55,541 nt of DNA from an uncultured Paracoccus sp. (GTDB taxonomy: Bacteria; Pseudomonadota; Alphaproteobacteria; Rhodobacterales; Rhodobacteraceae), in assembly GCF_945915435.1 (NCBI RefSeq), contig NZ_CAMEFG010000024.1, positions 1-55,541 on the forward strand, written 5' to 3'. Below, piece by piece: positions 52,558-55,541 of the stretch; within the stretch, counting starts at the first letter, position 1, and each line of letters begins with the position of its first letter. The notes beneath the pieces are model-generated. The model saw nothing but the letters and a program-made list of their open reading frames with translations, was not told the DNA's origin and ran no database searches. A program made the translations under genes and the position numbers.

Positions 52558-52821
52558 TCAGCGCGGCGGGTGCGTTCGGTCGTTCCAATGCACCTGATGG
52601 CCGCGCCCGAGCAGGATCTTGATGTCGCGGTTCTGCTCGGCCATCATGTTTTTCAGATCGGCCAGCGTCTCGCGTGTGTCAGCCCGCTCGCGCTCGATCA
52701 GGCGCTCAAGGCGCGCAACTTCGTCAGCGTTCTTCGTCACCCTGCCCTCCAGTCTGATGAGCCATGCAATGCCGATCACCGCAGAGACGATGATCTGCCA
52801 GTATTCGCGGATTTCAGTCAT
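52558..52821 (-). CDS. Spanin-like small phage protein (membrane segment plus coiled coil)
   Basis: An 87-residue protein. One N-terminal hydrophobic segment (YWQIIVSAVIGIAWLI) is followed by a heptad-like charged helix (EVARLERLIERERADTRETL). The layout matches inner-membrane spanins or Rz-like proteins near endolysins, but the sequence is generic. ATG 52821 has AAGGGGG upstream; the open frame starts earlier at 52923. Confidence 0.6.
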   Translation of the reverse strand: MTEIREYWQIIVSAVIGIAWLIRLEGRVTKNADEVARLERLIERERADTRETLADLKNMMAEQNRDIKILLGRGHQVHWNDRTHPPR

Positions 52822-52841
52822 CGCGCCCCCTTGCGCATGAG

Positions 52842-52864
52842 AAAACCCCGCGCGACGACGGGGC
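52842..52864 (-). terminator. Terminator candidate
   Basis: On the minus strand CCCCG and CGGGG form a five-bp stem, then TTTTC. It lies between the lectin-fold gene and the spanin-like gene. Confidence 0.5.
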
Positions 52865-52998
52865 TGTAGAAAAGGACAGGTCGGTTCGGAAGGGCTGCAC
52901 AAAAGGACAGGCCGAATAGGCAAAACTGCCTATATATCAACAAACCTGCACAAGGATAGGTTGTGAATGTGGTTATCGAGTATCGCTGTTTGCCAAGG

Positions 52999-53022
52999 CG
53001 CCCCGCCATGCCCGGCGGGGCG
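52999..53022 (-). terminator. Hairpin after the tail protein gene
   Basis: CGCCCCGCC and GGCGGGGCG form a perfect nine-bp stem with a six-base loop, 13 bases beyond the stop at 53036. Weak U-tract. Confidence 0.6.
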
Positions 53023-53035
53023 TTTGTTCTTTGGG

Positions 53036-53827
53036 TCAACCGATCCCGAACCGCCTGCTCAGCACGAGATATTGCGCCTCGATCTCATCCGGCGAGAGCG
53101 CGCGGGCATGGGCTTTGAGGTAGGTGATCTTGCCGATAAGGGACCCCTGCCACGACCCGGCACCTGCGCCGACCAGCGATCCGCGATAGTCGCCCGTGCC
53201 GGTCACGAACTCCTGGAGGGGGCTGGCGCTGTATTTCGCAAGGCCGCTGCCGCCCCGGAAGGCACAGATCAGGATGAACCAGTCCAGGTCCGTGCCGAGC
53301 GGGATCAGCAGTCCGGGGGCCGAGGCCGGATCGACTGTCTGGTCGTATGCCCGCAGCCGGGTTTCGTTTGTCGCTGCGACCGGCTGGATGTATTGATAGC
53401 CGGGATCATCGACATTGAGCGGCCCAAAGGACGTGAGCCAGCGCGCGCTTGCCGCCATGTTGGCCGGCAAGGCGTCGTATTTGCCAACCAGCACATAGGT
53501 CGTGACCGAGTGTCGGCTGGCCGGATTTGCAGCGGAGGCGTTTGCGATGGCGGTCGCGCCGTCGAAGACAATGGCGGGCGCACCACCGGGTCCGCCATTG
53601 GCCGACCAGGTCGGCGGCGATGCCTCGGAGCGGGTGTTGTCAAACAGGCGATCCCGCGCGCCCATGTTGCCCGTCGCCTGGATCACGGGCAACGCGGCGC
53701 CGTTGGCCGCCGAGATGCGCGCGGCATCGATCTCGTAGAGGATGTCCGATTCCAGGTCGGGAATGCGGGGATGGTTGGGCAGCGGGTTGGTGATCTCGCC
53801 GCCGTAGAGGATACGGGCCAGTGCCAT
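53036..53827 (-). CDS. Phage tail-tip protein with lectin-like fold
   Basis: A 263-residue protein. The N-terminus (MALARILYGGEITNPLPN) is phage-tail-like and is followed by a beta-rich domain (PAIVFDGATAIANA, HSVTTYVLVGKYDAL, GDYRGSLVGAG) that ends in AHARALSPDEIEAQYLVLS. That ending is the classical C-terminus of LamG/ConA-like lectin domains, so carbohydrate recognition on the host surface is likely. It starts two bases after the SGNH gene stop. Sequence family not named with certainty. Confidence 0.65.
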   Translation of the reverse strand: MALARILYGGEITNPLPNHPRIPDLESDILYEIDAARISAANGAALPVIQATGNMGARDRLFDNTRSEASPPTWSANGGPGGAPAIVFDGATAIANASAANPASRHSVTTYVLVGKYDALPANMAASARWLTSFGPLNVDDPGYQYIQPVAATNETRLRAYDQTVDPASAPGLLIPLGTDLDWFILICAFRGGSGLAKYSASPLQEFVTGTGDYRGSLVGAGAGSWQGSLIGKITYLKAHARALSPDEIEAQYLVLSRRFGIG

Positions 53828-53829
53828 AG

Positions 53830-55541
53830 TTAAGCTCCTTGCTGATACCAGCCGAGGGCAATGAGCCGGGGCTGGACGAGGTGATTGACGATTGCGGTAT
53901 TGGCCGCGTCGTTGAGGTGGACCGCATCACGCGCCAGCGAAGGCGGCAGGTTGCCGATCTGCTGCGCATCCAGATCGGCCTGCGTCGGAGTGATGCCCGT
54001 ATCCGTCCATACGTCATCCCCCAGAAGATAGGACTGCACGTCGATGACGATCCCGCCATAGGCTGCGGCCAGCATGTCGTTGTAATCCGCGATGCGCTGC
54101 CGCTCAGGGGCAGCCGGCGCCACGTCGCGATTGACGTAGTGGTTGAGCAGCAGGGAGCGCCTGTTGAGCGTCGGGATCCAGTCCACGGCCTCGCGGGTCA
54201 GAGCCATGACCCGCGCCGGATCGTTGAGGCCCGCGCCGTCGCCCGACACCAGATCGTTCTTTCCCATGTTGATGATGTGCAAGCCGTCAGAAAAAGGAGC
54301 GCCCCCAGTCGAGACGAAGGGACTGTCGGGCACGACAGGAACCGCAGCGCCGGGGATCCGCCGCTCGAAGACGAAACTGCCGCCAGCGGGGGCGGACAAT
54401 ATCCCCTCGACGCCTGCCACCACACCTGGATAGGGGTCGATGCTGGTGTGATACCGCAGCGAGCAAGAGACGTTGGTCATGCCGCTGGCCGGGATCACGC
54501 CGCCCGGAAAACTCAGCCGCGCGGGCCGGGCACCCATGCGGGCCAGAGACAGGTCCGCCGTGGTGCCGCCATCCCCGCCCGAGTAATAGGCTGCGCCGAG
54601 ATCGTCAGCCATGTCTTGCAGGGCGAACCGCATGAACAACATGCTCGATGCACCCCAGGAGGCGATCTTGCCCATGTCCGACATGCGATCCACCGGGCGG
54701 GCAGGCTCGATGTTGCCAAGACGCTCGCGCAGGATGGACAGCGCGAACTCCGACGGCCCGCCATCCTCGTCATTGACCTCGATCCATGAGCGATAATCAT
54801 CGTCATCCCCATGACGCAGGACGACGCCATAGGACACGCCGGGGAAACTTACCTCTCGGGCGATGGCCTTGTTGCGCCGCAGGGCATCCGTCATCATGGT
54901 CGCCGACCAGTCCGAAGGCCCGCCGTCTGTGTCGTTTGCCTCCAGCCAGGATCGATAGTTGTTGCCGTCGGCATAGGTCAGCGTGACAGCCCAGGACACG
55001 CCGGGGAAATCCGTCTCGCGCGCATCGGCCTTGCCGTCCAGATCATTCGTCAGCCGGTCAACGTCCTCAGCGCGCGCCTGCGTCTCGGCATCGAGATCGG
55101 ACTGGTCGGCCTTAGCGGCAACCTCGTCCGCGACCGCATCCACGGCGGACTGGTCGGCCTTGCCCGCAAGCTCGCTCAGGTTGGCGAGCCGATGCGCCAC
55201 GCCCCAGTAGGGATGGCTGTCAAACAGCGGATCGTCCACCTGATTGCCCGGATGTCGCACCTCCAGGCGACCGCCGTTGATGACCAGCAGCATGCGCGCA
55301 TCTGTGGGCAAATTCGGCTGGCCGGCGGAGACGGCAGACGAACGGCTGGTGAAAAACCGCCCGCCGTTGGCGATGGATGCCTTGCCGTCAACCTCTCCCG
55401 CCACAGCATCAACGGCGGATTGATCGGCCTTGGACTGATCCAACTCTCTCGCAACCCGATTGATACCCTCTTCCAGTTCCTGCTTTTGCGCAGTCTGGTT
55501 CGGCGCCGCCCCGTGAAGGGGCAACGTAAACGGCGTGAATG
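53830..55541 (-). CDS. Phage tail protein with SGNH/GDSL hydrolase domain (5' end outside window)
   Basis: At least 564 residues in a frame that is open to the right edge. From the N-terminal side: coiled-coil repeats (KADQSAVDAVA occurs twice and in part), then two 50-residue repeats (DFPGVSWAVTLTYADGNNY..RSWLEANDTDGGPS and SFPGVSYGVVLRHGDDDDY..RSWIEVNDEDGGPS), then a GDSL/SGNH hydrolase with block I WGASSM, block III MGKND and block V DAVHLND. It probably deacylates surface polysaccharide. A TTG at 55524 could be the start, but the frame continues, so it is treated as partial. Confidence 0.8.
   Translation of the reverse strand, partial: FTPFTLPLHGAAPNQTAQKQELEEGINRVARELDQSKADQSAVDAVAGEVDGKASIANGGRFFTSRSSAVSAGQPNLPTDARMLLVINGGRLEVRHPGNQVDDPLFDSHPYWGVAHRLANLSELAGKADQSAVDAVADEVAAKADQSDLDAETQARAEDVDRLTNDLDGKADARETDFPGVSWAVTLTYADGNNYRSWLEANDTDGGPSDWSATMMTDALRRNKAIAREVSFPGVSYGVVLRHGDDDDYRSWIEVNDEDGGPSEFALSILRERLGNIEPARPVDRMSDMGKIASWGASSMLFMRFALQDMADDLGAAYYSGGDGGTTADLSLARMGARPARLSFPGGVIPASGMTNVSCSLRYHTSIDPYPGVVAGVEGILSAPAGGSFVFERRIPGAAVPVVPDSPFVSTGGAPFSDGLHIINMGKNDLVSGDGAGLNDPARVMALTREAVDWIPTLNRRSLLLNHYVNRDVAPAAPERQRIADYNDMLAAAYGGIVIDVQSYLLGDDVWTDTGITPTQADLDAQQIGNLPPSLARDAVHLNDAANTAIVNHLVQPRLIALGWYQQGA

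Larger units (their letters stand above)
51396..55541 (-). mobile_element. Prophage lysis and tail-tip module (continues beyond the window)
   Basis: All genes are on the minus strand in the order SGNH tail protein, lectin-fold tail protein, spanin-like protein, endolysin, small membrane protein. Terminators stand at 52999-53022, 52842-52864 and 52392-52423. The capsid, portal and integrase genes would be outside. No attachment-site repeat found. Confidence 0.8.

Noticed and set aside
52479..52612. Plus-strand peptide frame starting MGITISGDIGIPISG
   Set aside because: It is a reading of the palindromic repeats, has no ribosome site and runs against the phage operon.

Overview
This is a GC-rich alphaproteobacterial chromosome segment that I place in the Rhodobacteraceae, most likely Paracoccus. 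The evidence is the conserved order dusB-ntrB-ntrC-ntrY-ntrX-trkA-trkH-hfq-hflX, an NtrC without the sigma-54 contact loop (as in Rhodobacter), an ectABCD cluster, and direct-repeat LexA boxes of the form GAAC-N7-GAAC. The genus is an inference; no rRNA is present.

Layout. Positions 1-5.5 kb hold translation genes on the minus strand (rpsA, cmk with a flavin oxidoreductase, rpsB-tsf) plus a divergent LuxR-type regulator. Positions 5.7-17.7 kb form one long minus-strand run: dusB-ntrBC and ntrYX (nitrogen control), trkAH (potassium uptake), hfq-hflX. A sequence matching the classical NtrC operator lies ahead of dusB, which suggests autoregulation. Positions 18-30.6 kb carry serine dehydratase, an envelope/exopolysaccharide cluster (repeat-rich lipoprotein, YjbH, YjbF), Zur, a 58-residue HemP gene, a pseudouridine synthase with a basic repeat tail, tRNA adenosine deaminase and pyruvate carboxylase. 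Positions 30.8-35.3 kb hold an MFS exporter and the ectoine/hydroxyectoine operon ectABCD. Positions 35.6-44.5 kb contain a nitroreductase, a compact bioY-acyl ligase-thiolase operon, a TSUP transporter, a MerR-controlled metal P-type ATPase, a uracil permease and a c-type cytochrome lipoprotein.

After tRNA-Val(CAC) and tRNA-Ser(GCT) at about 44.7-45.05 kb the character changes. Positions 45.1-47.6 kb look like a small SOS island: three perfect LexA boxes and one near-match surround an unknown 110-residue protein, a Y-family polymerase and an SRAP peptidase. Positions 47.6-48.1 kb contain a decayed, frameshifted phage operon. They are followed by an unknown 340-residue protein and an AT-richer OLD-family ATPase-Toprim nuclease, probably a defence gene. 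From 51.4 kb to the end lies the lysis and tail-tip part of a prophage: small membrane proteins, a membrane-tailed endolysin, a spanin-like protein, a lectin-fold tail protein and an SGNH-hydrolase tail protein cut by the window edge. No integrase or att repeat is visible, so the island borders are not defined.
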